NCBI RefSeq assembly: GCF_001625595.1
Contig: NZ_AUXT01000010.1
Span: 1 to 41,806 of the forward strand
Origin: Pseudoalteromonas luteoviolacea NCIMB 1942
Lineage (GTDB): Bacteria > Pseudomonadota > Gammaproteobacteria > Enterobacterales > Alteromonadaceae
Direction of reading: 5' to 3'
DNA: 41,806 bases
The number at the start of each line of letters is the position of its first letter. Position 1 is the first letter of the stretch. The translations under genes were made by a program, and so were the position numbers. Below are positions 25,556 to 35,213 of the stretch, piece after piece. The notes under the pieces are model-generated. The model saw only the letters and a program-made list of their open reading frames with translations, was not told where the DNA came from and ran no database searches.

Positions 25556-27205
25556 TTAGTTACACTTAGCTACTTTTCTCCATACATTTGAGAATACATC
25601 AGGGTGTGCGCCTTTTGACCACCAAGTAGAGTGATACTCGTATCCATTGTAAGATACTTTGTCGCCAATACGGTAGAACGTCGAAGCACTCCAAGCTGAT
25701 AGGCCACTACAACCAGGAGGTGTAACTACGTCGTCAACAGTTACTTGTTTAACGATGCTGTCAAAGTCACCTGCAGAGTTAGTTACTTTAAGTGTTACAT
25801 CGTAAGTACCTGCTTGCGCGTATGTGTGACTTAGAGAACCCTGAGAGCTTGAGTTTCCGTCACCGAATGTCCAGTTATAAGTGCCAACTGTCGAAGAGTT
25901 TGTGAATGTCGCTTTCAGACCTTCAGTCGTGAAGCTGAAGTTTGCAACAGGAACAGGATCACCGCCGCCACAACCTTGTGCTAAGTAATCATAAGCTGCT
26001 TTTGCTTGAACAATACCGTAACCGTATGAAGTATCACGACCTGCTGCACCTTTGTCTTTAGCAGTTGCATTAAGCGCTGCACGGATATCTGCGTTTGAAC
26101 ATTGTGGGAAGTTACTCCAAACTAGTGCCGCTACACCTGAAACGTGAGGCGTTGCCATCGATGTACCACTGATACTTCTGTAGCCACCGTTGTTCCATGT
26201 AGAGTTTACACTTACACCTGGGCCTGCAATCTCAACTTGGCTGTTATATTGTGAAAATGACGCTTTGTTTTCAGAGCTGTTTACTGCGGCAACAGAAACA
26301 ACGTTGTTATAAGAAGCAGGATAGCTTAGCGCACTATTTCCGCCGTTACCTGCGGCAGCGATGTGCAGCATACCACGCTGGTAACTTTGGTCGAATGCAT
26401 TGCGCTCAGCAGTTGAGCTGCCACTTCCACCTAAACTCATGCTAGTAATGTGAGAGCCAGCAGCTTCACATTGGTTAATCGCTTCAATTAGATCAGAACC
26501 ATATGCCCAGCGACCAGAGTCATTGAAAACTTTAACAATATGAAGGCCAAGGTTACCAGATGGGTTAACACCCACAACACCAGTCCCGTTTTCACCTAGT
26601 GCAGCGATTGTGCCCGCAACGTGTGTACCATGACCGTTACCATCGTTGTACCAAAGACCTGTGTCATTAGAGCCGTAACCATCATCACCAGTTACGCCAG
26701 CACTAACTAAATCTTCGTGCGCACGATGATAACCGGTATCCATGATGCATACTTTGCGGTTAGCAGCTGCAGCGTCGCTTACAAGCTTAGCTTGTACCAT
26801 ATTGATACCGTAAGGAGTAGATTCAGCAAGTGGAGAGATACCCGCTTCAATTACTTCAGGAACGTAACGCTTTGGATCCACTTCAACCGTTTCAACATCA
26901 CCGTTTTTCTCAAGCTCAGCCAACTGCGCAGGCGTTACCTCCATTACAACTGCATTAATATTTGGTAATGTTTTGATTGCAGTCGTATTTAAGTCATTTG
27001 CGAACAGCGATAATGACTGTGATTTAAACTCTGAAATTTCAGCGTTTGACATTGCAACAGGCAACGTATTTGTCATTGCTTCGCTTTTCAGAGTAACGAT
27101 CATACGCTCGGTATTAGACGCGTGTGCTGTGGCAGCACCAAGCGCAGACGCAACGCCAAGGGCAAGTAAAGTACATTTAGTGCTTGTTAGAAAGTTGTGT
27201 TTCAT
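25556..27205 (-). CDS. Secreted S8 subtilisin-like protease with PKD and chitin-binding-like domains
   Basis: Protein of 549 residues. The signal peptide ends at AHA (residue 29). An I9-type propeptide runs to about residue 118. The peptidase S8 domain has the triad Asp156 (CIMDTG), His192 (GNGHGTHVAGT) and Ser349 (SGTSMATPHVSG), with the oxyanion Asn287. A PKD domain lies at about 418-490 (YNWTFGDGNSSSQGSLSHTY). The last 50 residues look like a type 3 chitin-binding/CBM5-12 module (LSAWSASTFYRIGDKVSYNG, EYHSTWWSKGAHP) with flanking cysteines. It is likely secreted by the type II system and used on proteins bound to polysaccharides. Marine Pseudoalteromonas commonly make such enzymes. The stop directly abuts that of the convergent transporter gene. 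Confidence 0.96.
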   Translation of the reverse strand: MKHNFLTSTKCTLLALGVASALGAATAHASNTERMIVTLKSEAMTNTLPVAMSNAEISEFKSQSLSLFANDLNTTAIKTLPNINAVVMEVTPAQLAELEKNGDVETVEVDPKRYVPEVIEAGISPLAESTPYGINMVQAKLVSDAAAANRKVCIMDTGYHRAHEDLVSAGVTGDDGYGSNDTGLWYNDGNGHGTHVAGTIAALGENGTGVVGVNPSGNLGLHIVKVFNDSGRWAYGSDLIEAINQCEAAGSHITSMSLGGSGSSTAERNAFDQSYQRGMLHIAAAGNGGNSALSYPASYNNVVSVAAVNSSENKASFSQYNSQVEIAGPGVSVNSTWNNGGYRSISGTSMATPHVSGVAALVWSNFPQCSNADIRAALNATAKDKGAAGRDTSYGYGIVQAKAAYDYLAQGCGGGDPVPVANFSFTTEGLKATFTNSSTVGTYNWTFGDGNSSSQGSLSHTYAQAGTYDVTLKVTNSAGDFDSIVKQVTVDDVVTPPGCSGLSAWSASTFYRIGDKVSYNGYEYHSTWWSKGAHPDVFSNVWRKVAKCN

Positions 27206-27396
27206 TTTTGTTTGTCCTAGTTACATGTTGTTAACCATTTTAACTAAAACAGGTATTCGACTCACTGTCAACTGCGTGAAAAACATTCATTTTATCATCT
27301 TGATTAATGTATTTATAACATAAGTGTAATTTGAATTAAATTTTTGATTTTTTATTTGGTTTTGGATTGAATTTTAATAAAAGAGTCATTAAAAGA

Positions 27397-28473
27397 TTAG
27401 AAATTTAATTCACTGTTAATGGTCATAATATTGTAATCTTTTTTATCATTGATGAATTGAGAAAAGTCCACTTGGCGCAGTTTATCTTCATGAATAGCTT
27501 TGTAGATAGGGGCAAATTCTTTTTTATATGGCCTAAAAATTGCTATCTTTTGAGTACCAATATATTTCACCAGTCCAAGTTGGAGTTTTTTGAGTTCGAT
27601 CAGTAAATAGCCGCCCAATAATACATGTCCACCAATGGATACATCCAATTTAGAGTCATGTTCGTCGTCCCAATTTATACCGCCAATTTGTAACCTATCC
27701 CTGATCCCTAGTTCGACAGCTGCCTGGCTAACCCCAAATGCAATTGCATCGTTTGCGCACCAGATCAAATCTAAGTCTCTATAACGACGCAGGAGCCCAC
27801 GTGATAATTCCAAAGCTCGCTGCTTTGACCATTGAGCATCTACCTTGTCAATTAAATTTATATTGGACACTCTGTTGGTATAGCTGAGTAGGCCTTGCTC
27901 TCTTTCTGTCGCTGCATTAGTCGCTATATCACCCAAAAATGCAAGCATTGACTGAGTGTTATCTTGTACTTCTTTTTGATTACCCTTGAGTGCTAACTCA
28001 CGCGCTAGCATACTGCCAGCTTGGTAGTTATCGGGTAAGATTGATGCTTTTACGCCAAAGCCTTTGGCTGCAAGCCTTTTCTGTGCAAGTTTATCAGGAC
28101 TGTTTAACAAAAAAAGAATATTCGGGTGGGATTTTTCCGACAACAAAAGAACCTCGGTAACAACGCGTTTTTCATCAACGAGTATTAGGTACTCTGCATC
28201 GGAATTTAGTGCCTGCTTAGTTAGTTCTTTCATTAAAATATGATTGCGTTCTGCGAATAACGTTGTTAATTCGATATTTGTGTCTTCTGCGACAGCATTC
28301 ATGATGTTTGAAACATTGAACCAGAAATTACCAGTTGGGTTGTCACTGTTAAAGCCTGGGTTGATGAATGTTACTTTTAATGGCTGTGAAGCATGAGCGT
28401 TTATACTCGTTACACCAAGGACCAAAGGAAACATACTGAATACAAGCAAATATAAACAGATATAAATTTTCAA
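27397..28473 (-). CDS. Solitary periplasmic binding protein of the sugar-binding (type 1) fold
   Basis: Protein of 358 residues if it starts at TTG 28473, which follows AAAGGG with good spacing and gives the signal peptide KIYICLYLLVFSMFPLVLG...AHA. The upstream ATG at 28518 would add 15 hydrophilic residues and has no ribosome site. The fold resembles LacI/sugar-binding proteins: VTFINPGFNSDNPTGNFWF, ILPDNYQAGSMLAREL, LIWCANDAIAFGVSQAAVELG and IGGINWDDEHDSKLDVSIGG. No ABC transporter genes accompany it, so it may act as a sensor subunit or with a distant transporter. It is divergent from the cytochrome b562-like gene, 82 bases apart. Confidence 0.8.
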   Translation of the reverse strand: MKIYICLYLLVFSMFPLVLGVTSINAHASQPLKVTFINPGFNSDNPTGNFWFNVSNIMNAVAEDTNIELTTLFAERNHILMKELTKQALNSDAEYLILVDEKRVVTEVLLLSEKSHPNILFLLNSPDKLAQKRLAAKGFGVKASILPDNYQAGSMLARELALKGNQKEVQDNTQSMLAFLGDIATNAATEREQGLLSYTNRVSNINLIDKVDAQWSKQRALELSRGLLRRYRDLDLIWCANDAIAFGVSQAAVELGIRDRLQIGGINWDDEHDSKLDVSIGGHVLLGGYLLIELKKLQLGLVKYIGTQKIAIFRPYKKEFAPIYKAIHEDKLRQVDFSQFINDKKDYNIMTINSELNF

Positions 28474-28555
28474 AATGTTAACGCCCTTTACACGTGGTTG
28501 CTCTTGTGCAGTTTGCATATTTATATATACTAGCGCAATTTAAGAAGGGGGGATT

Positions 28556-28945
28556 ATGAAGTTTATAATTATTCTAGCAATTTTGTTGTCTGGTTTTGCA
28601 CATAGCGGCGAAGTGCAAGATTTAAATCAGATCATGAAAAAGATGGGTCATGAATATAAACTTGCAGTAAAGGCTCAAGCCCCCAGTGAAATGTCTTTAC
28701 ACATTGGTGCATTTATTGAACTAGTGGAACTAGCCAAAACTCAAAGGTTTCAAGAAGGTAAGGCGAATGAGTCCATAAAAGGCCTTGAACAAACGATAGA
28801 ACTTGCAAAGCAAGCTCGAAGTTTGGCCAGATCTAAAAACCTCGTTTCAGCCAAAGCAAAGCTAAAAAAAATAGATGACCTGCGTATTGAGTATCACAAG
28901 CTGCACGAGCCACCAAGTATTTGGGACTTGCTATTTGGGGGTTAA
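28556..28945 (+). CDS. cybC: Periplasmic cytochrome b562-family protein
   Basis: Protein of 129 residues with a signal peptide (FIIILAILLSGFAHS). The mature part is a four-helix bundle. The family's axial ligands have counterparts: a Met in LNQIMKKMGHEYK (Met27 or Met30) and His114 in RIEYHKLHEPP, which lines up with His102 of E. coli. There is no CxxCH, so the heme would not be covalently bound. Cytochrome b562 carries electrons in the periplasm; its partner is unknown. The ribosome site AAGGGGGG is strong. The stop shares a TTAA with that of the convergent receptor gene. Confidence 0.85.
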   Translation: MKFIIILAILLSGFAHSGEVQDLNQIMKKMGHEYKLAVKAQAPSEMSLHIGAFIELVELAKTQRFQEGKANESIKGLEQTIELAKQARSLARSKNLVSAKAKLKKIDDLRIEYHKLHEPPSIWDLLFGG

Positions 28946-30774
28946 TTTCGCCAGTCTAACTGCAAAGATATTTGACGCTGTGAAACAAAGGGGGCGTCTT
29001 CATCTGCTGTAGTTCTAAACTCACTATTTAACGCGTTTGATACTCTAAGGGTACTACTCAGCGTGTCAGTAAGTTGCCACTTTGCATAAGCATTAACCAG
29101 TGTTGAACTGGGCAATGGTTGCTCCGAAGAACTCACTCGGTGCTTTTTAAATCGGTGGGTAACTTCTGTTGATAACTCTATCTCACGCAAATTAAATTGA
29201 TAAGTCACACTCATTTTTAGCGGCGCTACTCCCTGCACGTAATTGCCATTGTGTTGTTGTGCATGCTGTTTTGCGATATTCCATTTTAGGCTTTGTTGTG
29301 ATGTGGGCTTAGTTTCCAGTGCGAATTCATACCCACCTATATTTACCCGGTTCAAGTTAATGTATGTCCTATCGTCATTCTCCAGCTTGGTACGTTCGAT
29401 AAAATTATCTAGAGTACTTTTATACACATTTAGACGCCCTGAAAAAGAGGGGTGGGAGTAAATATAGTTTAGCTCTACTGTCCGACTTTTTTCTGGTTTA
29501 AGAAATTGGTTGCCAAACGTGTCTCCCCGAGGGGTAACACCGTTAAAATAAAGCTCTGTCATAGCGGGGAACCTAAATGCACTCCCATAAGATACTCTTA
29601 AAAAGTGATTTTTGAACTTCTGCTCTACCGAGCTTTGGTAGGAAAGATGATTATCTGAGCGATCACGTGCTTCATTCATTGCTTCGAAATAGTCGTAACG
29701 AGCACCTATGTTTACTTTAACATTATCGAGTTGAATGGCTGTGTCTACAAAGGGGGCGATATTCAGAGTACTGCCATCTATCAATACCTGATTTTGCGGT
29801 GCTGATGAAATAGGTGTTTCTCGGTCAGAGATTTTAATGCCTTCTCGTGCTAACCAATCGACCCCATAGCGCCACGAGGCAGTTTGTGTGTGGATGCTGG
29901 AGTATATATTGCTTCCATACGTGTGAGACTGATAACTGGTCAGATTTTCTCTGCTGCCAATACGCTCTACTTGGCTATCCCAATTTTGATAATGATGAAA
30001 TACTTTTAGAAACCAACTGTCTGAATTTAGCGTGGCTTGAAATAAACTATGATTGTCCTTCGGGTATATTGCGATTTGCGAAGAAGGGTACTTGGCACTA
30101 CTTTTCCCGATATCTTTACCCACAGCTGGTAACCAACTTAAGTTGTACTCAAGCCCTCCTGAAAAGCTACCTTGTTGATAAAGCAATGCTGCAAACTGTT
30201 TATAGCCAGTATTTAATGGCACTCCTGATGCAGACTCTTGATTGTCAGCCCGACGATAACTCACTAGAAAAGAGTTCGAGATGTTACCACTGCCAATGGA
30301 AAAGCTTGTGCCCTGATTGGGCGCTTGACGCGTTGCGCTAAATGTAGGGTGTTCCGGTTTTTTGGTCGTGAGATTCATCACTCCACCAATAGCACCAGAA
30401 CCATGCATCATAGAGCTGGCACCTTTCTTTACTTCATACATTTGTACAAGTGACGGCGGCAAAAATGAGGCCGAGTTACCAGCTCTTCTGTCTGTGATGA
30501 TAGGAATTCCATCTATATGGGTTCTAATTCGCCAACCTCCTAGACCACGAATACTATAACTTTGGAATAAACCACCTTGGCCCACCTTGTTAAGGCCAGA
30601 GAAACGTTCTAATTGTTCTGCAATATTTGTGTTAGATGAACTAAATATACTTGGAGATAATGTCTCTATGGCGCTATCAGTAAATATCTCTTCCTGTAGT
30701 AGGTTTTTTCCTGCATATACCTCAACAACTTCAATGTGGTTTAACGCAACAGCTAACCCCAGTAATTCAATCAT
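28942..30774 (-). CDS. TonB-dependent outer-membrane receptor, BtuB/heme-receptor size
   Basis: Protein of 610 residues. The plug domain shows NTNIAEQLERFSGLNKVGQG, SYSIRGLGGWRIRTHIDGIP and KKGASSMMHGSGAIGGVMNL, hallmarks of TonB-dependent receptors. The barrel ends with SLQLDWRN; the last residue is Asn, not the usual Phe. IEVVEVYAG near the start suits a TonB box. The predicted signal is odd: MIELLGLAVALNH has no positive residues. GGAG five bases upstream supports the ATG at 30774. The codons before it (KKQCLWRY) would complete a normal signal peptide but contain no usual start. The ligand is unknown (B12, heme and siderophore are all possible); I see no cobalamin riboswitch or Fur box. 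Confidence 0.88.
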   Translation of the reverse strand: MIELLGLAVALNHIEVVEVYAGKNLLQEEIFTDSAIETLSPSIFSSSNTNIAEQLERFSGLNKVGQGGLFQSYSIRGLGGWRIRTHIDGIPIITDRRAGNSASFLPPSLVQMYEVKKGASSMMHGSGAIGGVMNLTTKKPEHPTFSATRQAPNQGTSFSIGSGNISNSFLVSYRRADNQESASGVPLNTGYKQFAALLYQQGSFSGGLEYNLSWLPAVGKDIGKSSAKYPSSQIAIYPKDNHSLFQATLNSDSWFLKVFHHYQNWDSQVERIGSRENLTSYQSHTYGSNIYSSIHTQTASWRYGVDWLAREGIKISDRETPISSAPQNQVLIDGSTLNIAPFVDTAIQLDNVKVNIGARYDYFEAMNEARDRSDNHLSYQSSVEQKFKNHFLRVSYGSAFRFPAMTELYFNGVTPRGDTFGNQFLKPEKSRTVELNYIYSHPSFSGRLNVYKSTLDNFIERTKLENDDRTYINLNRVNIGGYEFALETKPTSQQSLKWNIAKQHAQQHNGNYVQGVAPLKMSVTYQFNLREIELSTEVTHRFKKHRVSSSEQPLPSSTLVNAYAKWQLTDTLSSTLRVSNALNSEFRTTADEDAPFVSQRQISLQLDWRN

Positions 30775-30974
30775 ATATCTCCATAAACATTGTTTTTTCC
30801 GTGGATTAATTGGTATTTGTTACTACACTTTGCTCGGATACCTATCGTTCTGAAAGATGTTAAATGTGTTCGTGTGAAGATTCAAACAATTTTGACGCTA
30901 TGCAAATAGGTGTGTTTTGAAATCTGTGGTTCAACACCAGTAGTAATATTTAGCTGACCCGATAGGACGGCAAT

Positions 30975-33900
30975 TTGTTACGAAAAAAAGGGATAAAACC
31001 AATGACACTTCTCCACCCCGTAAGTCTTGCTGTGGCAATAGCGCTCGGCGGAGCTGCATATTTAGCCTTTGAAAAGAATACCCAAGTAACCCCTTATGAA
31101 AAGAAAGCAGGCTTTCTAGAGAAAAAAGCAGCTAGCAAATCTCAGACACCAAAGCGGTATGATAAACCGAAAGAAGCCCATGAATTTTATGTACAACAGA
31201 GGCTACCAATAGGTGCTTCAGCACTGCCGACGGAAAAGTATTCAGCTGCACTGGCTCAAATAAAAAACATGCCGCATTATTCAATTGCCGAAAACTCAGT
31301 TCTATTTGATTATCAGCCTCAGCTGAATGCGCCTGATGGACAGAATCAACAGCTTGGAGATTGGAAAGAACTTGGCCCTGGTAACATTGGTGGCCGAACA
31401 AGAACACTTATTATTCATCCAACCAATCACGACATAATGTACACCGCTGGAGTTGCTGGAGGGGTATGGAAAACAACGGATGCTGGTGCATCTTGGCAGC
31501 CGTTGAGTGATCTTGCAACGAACTTAGCGGTGACAACTCTAACTTTTGACCCCAATAATGCAGATATTATCTACGCGGGTACTGGGGAAGGCTTTTTCAA
31601 CTTTGATGCACTGAGAGGCGACGGGATATTCAAGTCTTCTGATGCGGGGACGACATGGGAGCAGATTGCTAGCACTGCAAGTAATGGTGATTTTCAATAT
31701 ATCAACAAGATAGCGTTTAGCAAAAATGATGCGAGTACAATGTATGCAGCGACGAGAACTGGTGTTCAAAAATCATTGGACGGCGGTGTTACTTGGAGCA
31801 CTGCATTTGTTCCTGTCGGCGCTTCAGTAGGGTGTACAGATTTAACTGTTTTAAGCGAGTCTAGTGTCGATGTTTTGTTAACTGCATGTGGCTCTTTTAA
31901 TACAGGTGGCGTACACCGCAGTACAGATGCGGGCGCAAATTGGGTGCAGGTTATTAATGGTGCAAACCAAGGGCGAACAACCATTGCCGTTGCGCCATCT
32001 GACAATAATATAATTTATGCCTTGTCTGCTAATAGAAACTCGCATGCGATGGACGCGGTTTATAAATCTACAGACATGGGCGCCACCTGGGTAACTACGG
32101 TAACACAAGATACAGGCGATTCATTCACCAAATTGCTTTTAAGTAATACGGTATTTGGATTGTTTGATCAGTGCTTTGGAGGTACGGCTCAGTTCTTTAA
32201 TCAAGGCTGGTACGATAACATTATCGCTGTAGATCCAGTGAATCCTGATGTCGTTTGGACTGGGGGTATTGATGTATTCCGTTCTGATGACGGTGGTCAA
32301 TCTTTCGTACCTGCAAGCGTTTGGTGGTTTGACCCAACAAATCCACAATATGCGCATGCCGACCATCATGAAATCGTGTTCCACCCTGATTATAATGGGA
32401 CAACGAATACCACAATGTTTGTCGGTAATGACGGGGGTATTCAAAGAACCGATAATGCTCTCGCGGGCCGCTTGACCCTTGATGAGGTGTGCGGTAATAC
32501 AGCTGCTGATCCTGCCCAAAGAGTAAGTTGGTCAACATTAAATAATGGATATGCTGTAACTCAATTTTACCATGGTACTGTTAAGCCCAATGGAGAAAGC
32601 TACTTTGGGGGGACCCAAGATAATGGCACGTTATCTGGTCAAGATGGCGGGTTTAATAGTTGGACTGAAATACTGGGTGGTGATGGTGGTTGGACAGCAA
32701 TAGATCCGACAAACCCAGATATTATGTTTGCGGAAAATACGGGGCTTTCGATTCAAAAGTCTACCAATGGTGGTCAAAGCTTCAGTGCCGCAACGACTGG
32801 CATTTCAGGGGATAATGGGTTTCCGTTTATTACTCGATTTGAAATGGCACCTTCAAATCCACAAGTATTATGGATTGGTGGTAATCAACTATGGCGTACT
32901 AGCGACCAAGCTGAAAGTTGGTCTGCTGCTTCCGGAGCTTTAAACGGATCTGTGTATTCAATAGGGATAGCACCAAATACAGAAAATGCGGTTGCAGCTG
33001 GTACTAATGGCGGTTCAATTTACGTGTCATACAGTGCCGAGCAAGCTGACACTCAAACCCAATGGGTAGAGGCGACACCTGTGGTTGGCGCGACGGTGAG
33101 TTCTATCGCGTTTGATCCCCAAGACAATCAAATTATATACGCAACCTTATCTAATTTTGATGTAACCCATGTTTGGAAGACAACTGATGGGGGTCAAAAT
33201 TGGCAAGCTATGGACAATGGATTGCCTAATGTGCCTGCTATCACAATTGCTGTAGACCCAGTGGATACTCAAAGACTGTTTGTTGGTACTGACTTGGGCG
33301 TATTTGTATCCGTAGATGGTGGCATGAACTGGATGGCTGATGGATCAGGTCTTGCTAATACTAATATTGCGAAACTTGCTATTAAGGGTTCTGAGCTATT
33401 TGCTTTCACTCATGGGCGCAGCGCGTATAAAGTTGCGATTAAGAACGAAGCAAATCGCATCTTAGAGATTGAAGAAGACACTGAGTTGATGTTAAGTGAC
33501 GTGCTGGTCGATGAATTTGGGCAGGCCTATGACTCAATTGAAATTGTTCAAACTTCAGAAAACGGGATGTTACTTTCAGGAGACCAAGCATTAGAAGTGG
33601 GTTCGCAAGTAGCACAGGCTGATTTTGCGAGTGTTAAATATAAACCAAACGACAATTTCAATGGTGACGACGCATTCACTTTCAGAGGTACAACAAACGA
33701 ACCAACGGATACGCCAAATAACGATGGTGTAGCGGATGAACATACTATCGATATCACGGTAAAAGCTGTTAATGATGCGCCAGCCATTCAGCAGTTGGAC
33801 GATTTAAATTTATATATTGATGAGCTAGTTGAAATTGACTTCAAGGAGCATATTGAAGACGTAGACAATGACCAGCTTATGATTTCATTGGAGCCTTCAG

Positions 33901-35051
33901 TGCCAGGTATGTCGTTTATAGATGGCGTGCTCTCTGGAAGACCGTTTACAGAATTTACTCAACAAATGACGTTAATGGTGGGTGATGGTGAATTAGAGGC
34001 TACACAGTCGTTTAGGTTAGATATCGATGAGCCGCCTAAGCGCGCACCTATGATCGAAGAAGGACAGTCGTTTGAAGTGCAAGAAAATAACCAAGAAGGG
34101 ACTTCAGTCGGTATACTAGAGTTTAGTGACCCTGATCCTGACATATCACCAGTCGAAGGGTTTATGGTTCTAGACGAAGTACCTTTTATGATTGACGCAA
34201 CGGGTGAAATCTTTGCGACAGTAGAGCTAGATTACGAAATGGAGAATGATTACAGTTTCTTTGTACGCGCTATTGATACTTTAGGAAACAGCTCAGATTA
34301 TACGGAAGTAAATGTATCTGTAACAAATGATCCTGCGGATGACGAGATTGTTGATCCAGTAATCGACGAAGGGCAAGTATTTGAAGTGGTTGAGAACCCA
34401 GAGATCGGTACTGTTATTGGTATGCTAGAGTTTAATGACTCTGATGACTCTCCTGTTGAATCGTTCGAAGTTTTGGGTAATGTCCCATTTGAAGTTAACA
34501 CCAGTGGTGGTGTGACGGTATCAGGTGAGATTGACTTTGAAACGCATGAATACTTTGAATTCGCGGTGAAAGCGATTGGAAGTAAAGGCAACAGTTCTGA
34601 CTACACGAAAGTTAACGTAACAGTTATTGATGATCCAAATGATCAGGGCGCCGACAATCAAGAACCAGCGATCCCAACCGGGCAAGTATTTGAAATAAGA
34701 GAAAATGCTGCTTTAGGTACTATTGTAGGCCAACTGGAATATTTTGACCCAGACCCAGATACAACACCTGTAAAAGAGTTTTTTGTAATAGGTAATGCGC
34801 CTTTCAGTATTGAACCAAATGGAGACATTGTCGTTCGTGGTAACTTAGACTTTGAATTCCAAAGTGTAATTAAGTTTGGTGTGAGAGCCCAAGATACCGA
34901 TGGAAACACGTCTGAATATACAGAAGTAACCGTTAACTTAATTGACGTAAGAGGTAATGACGACGATGACAATGACGGTGATTCAGGTTCACTAGGATTC
35001 TTAACGCTGTTAAGTTTACCATTAGCGTTGTTAAGAAGACGTAAGCGTTAA
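30975..35051 (+). CDS. Giant exported Asp-box (sortilin/BNR-like) and cadherin-type protein with GlyGly-CTERM
   Basis: Protein of 1,358 residues starting at TTG 30975 (AGGA seven bases upstream, RKKGIK before a hydrophobic helix) or at ATG 31002 (AGGGA nine bases upstream); both fit. About residues 130-850 carry at least ten Asp-box repeats such as TTDAGASWQP, SSDAGTTWEQ, SLDGGVTWST and TTDGGQNWQA, typical of sortilin/BNR beta-propellers. An Ig-like block with YKPNDNFNGDDAFTFRG follows, then three cadherin-like repeats of about 95 residues, each with an SFEVQEN/VFEVVEN/VFEIREN core. The end (GSLGFLTLLSLPLALLRRRKR) is a GlyGly-CTERM signal, cleaved by rhombosortase in organisms with type II secretion. 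The role, adhesion or peptidase-like, is not shown by the sequence. A strong terminator follows. Confidence 0.88.
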   Translation: MLRKKGIKPMTLLHPVSLAVAIALGGAAYLAFEKNTQVTPYEKKAGFLEKKAASKSQTPKRYDKPKEAHEFYVQQRLPIGASALPTEKYSAALAQIKNMPHYSIAENSVLFDYQPQLNAPDGQNQQLGDWKELGPGNIGGRTRTLIIHPTNHDIMYTAGVAGGVWKTTDAGASWQPLSDLATNLAVTTLTFDPNNADIIYAGTGEGFFNFDALRGDGIFKSSDAGTTWEQIASTASNGDFQYINKIAFSKNDASTMYAATRTGVQKSLDGGVTWSTAFVPVGASVGCTDLTVLSESSVDVLLTACGSFNTGGVHRSTDAGANWVQVINGANQGRTTIAVAPSDNNIIYALSANRNSHAMDAVYKSTDMGATWVTTVTQDTGDSFTKLLLSNTVFGLFDQCFGGTAQFFNQGWYDNIIAVDPVNPDVVWTGGIDVFRSDDGGQSFVPASVWWFDPTNPQYAHADHHEIVFHPDYNGTTNTTMFVGNDGGIQRTDNALAGRLTLDEVCGNTAADPAQRVSWSTLNNGYAVTQFYHGTVKPNGESYFGGTQDNGTLSGQDGGFNSWTEILGGDGGWTAIDPTNPDIMFAENTGLSIQKSTNGGQSFSAATTGISGDNGFPFITRFEMAPSNPQVLWIGGNQLWRTSDQAESWSAASGALNGSVYSIGIAPNTENAVAAGTNGGSIYVSYSAEQADTQTQWVEATPVVGATVSSIAFDPQDNQIIYATLSNFDVTHVWKTTDGGQNWQAMDNGLPNVPAITIAVDPVDTQRLFVGTDLGVFVSVDGGMNWMADGSGLANTNIAKLAIKGSELFAFTHGRSAYKVAIKNEANRILEIEEDTELMLSDVLVDEFGQAYDSIEIVQTSENGMLLSGDQALEVGSQVAQADFASVKYKPNDNFNGDDAFTFRGTTNEPTDTPNNDGVADEHTIDITVKAVNDAPAIQQLDDLNLYIDELVEIDFKEHIEDVDNDQLMISLEPSVPGMSFIDGVLSGRPFTEFTQQMTLMVGDGELEATQSFRLDIDEPPKRAPMIEEGQSFEVQENNQEGTSVGILEFSDPDPDISPVEGFMVLDEVPFMIDATGEIFATVELDYEMENDYSFFVRAIDTLGNSSDYTEVNVSVTNDPADDEIVDPVIDEGQVFEVVENPEIGTVIGMLEFNDSDDSPVESFEVLGNVPFEVNTSGGVTVSGEIDFETHEYFEFAVKAIGSKGNSSDYTKVNVTVIDDPNDQGADNQEPAIPTGQVFEIRENAALGTIVGQLEYFDPDPDTTPVKEFFVIGNAPFSIEPNGDIVVRGNLDFEFQSVIKFGVRAQDTDGNTSEYTEVTVNLIDVRGNDDDDNDGDSGSLGFLTLLSLPLALLRRRKR

Positions 35052-35069
35052 ACTTAAAAAGGTACAAAT

Positions 35070-35094
35070 AAAGCGGCGATAGCCGCTTTTTTTT
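35070..35094 (+). terminator. Terminator of the giant Asp-box protein gene
   Basis: AAAGCGGC and GCCGCTTT form an 8-bp stem with a GATA loop, followed by an uninterrupted run of eight T including the stem end. Confidence 0.92.
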
Positions 35095-35213
35095 CGGCAT
35101 TTTCTGTGAAATTAGGGGAGGTGAAATAATGGGTTGTTTTTGAGGTGTACGATTAGAAATATGGACAAGCACTTTGAGAATAAAGTGCTCGGTTTGATAA
35201 AAGCATTAAAAAA

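Noticed and set aside
29847..30341. Long plus-strand reading frame (164 codons) antisense to the TonB-dependent receptor
   Set aside because: It is fully inside a well-supported receptor gene, has no family resemblance and looks like a chance shadow frame.
30775..30974. Cobalamin riboswitch or Fur box before the second TonB-dependent receptor
   Set aside because: The leader to the promoter is too short for a cobalamin riboswitch, I see no B12-box-like sequence, and no GATAATGATAATCATTATC-like match is present.
32139..32538. Minus-strand frames of 105-126 codons inside the giant Asp-box gene
   Set aside because: They have no ribosome site or recognisable domain, and the plus-strand repeats explain the sequence.
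34057..34950. DNA-level tandem repeat within the giant gene
   Set aside because: The three cadherin-like units are similar as protein but diverged as DNA; this is an old domain repeat, not a recent duplication.
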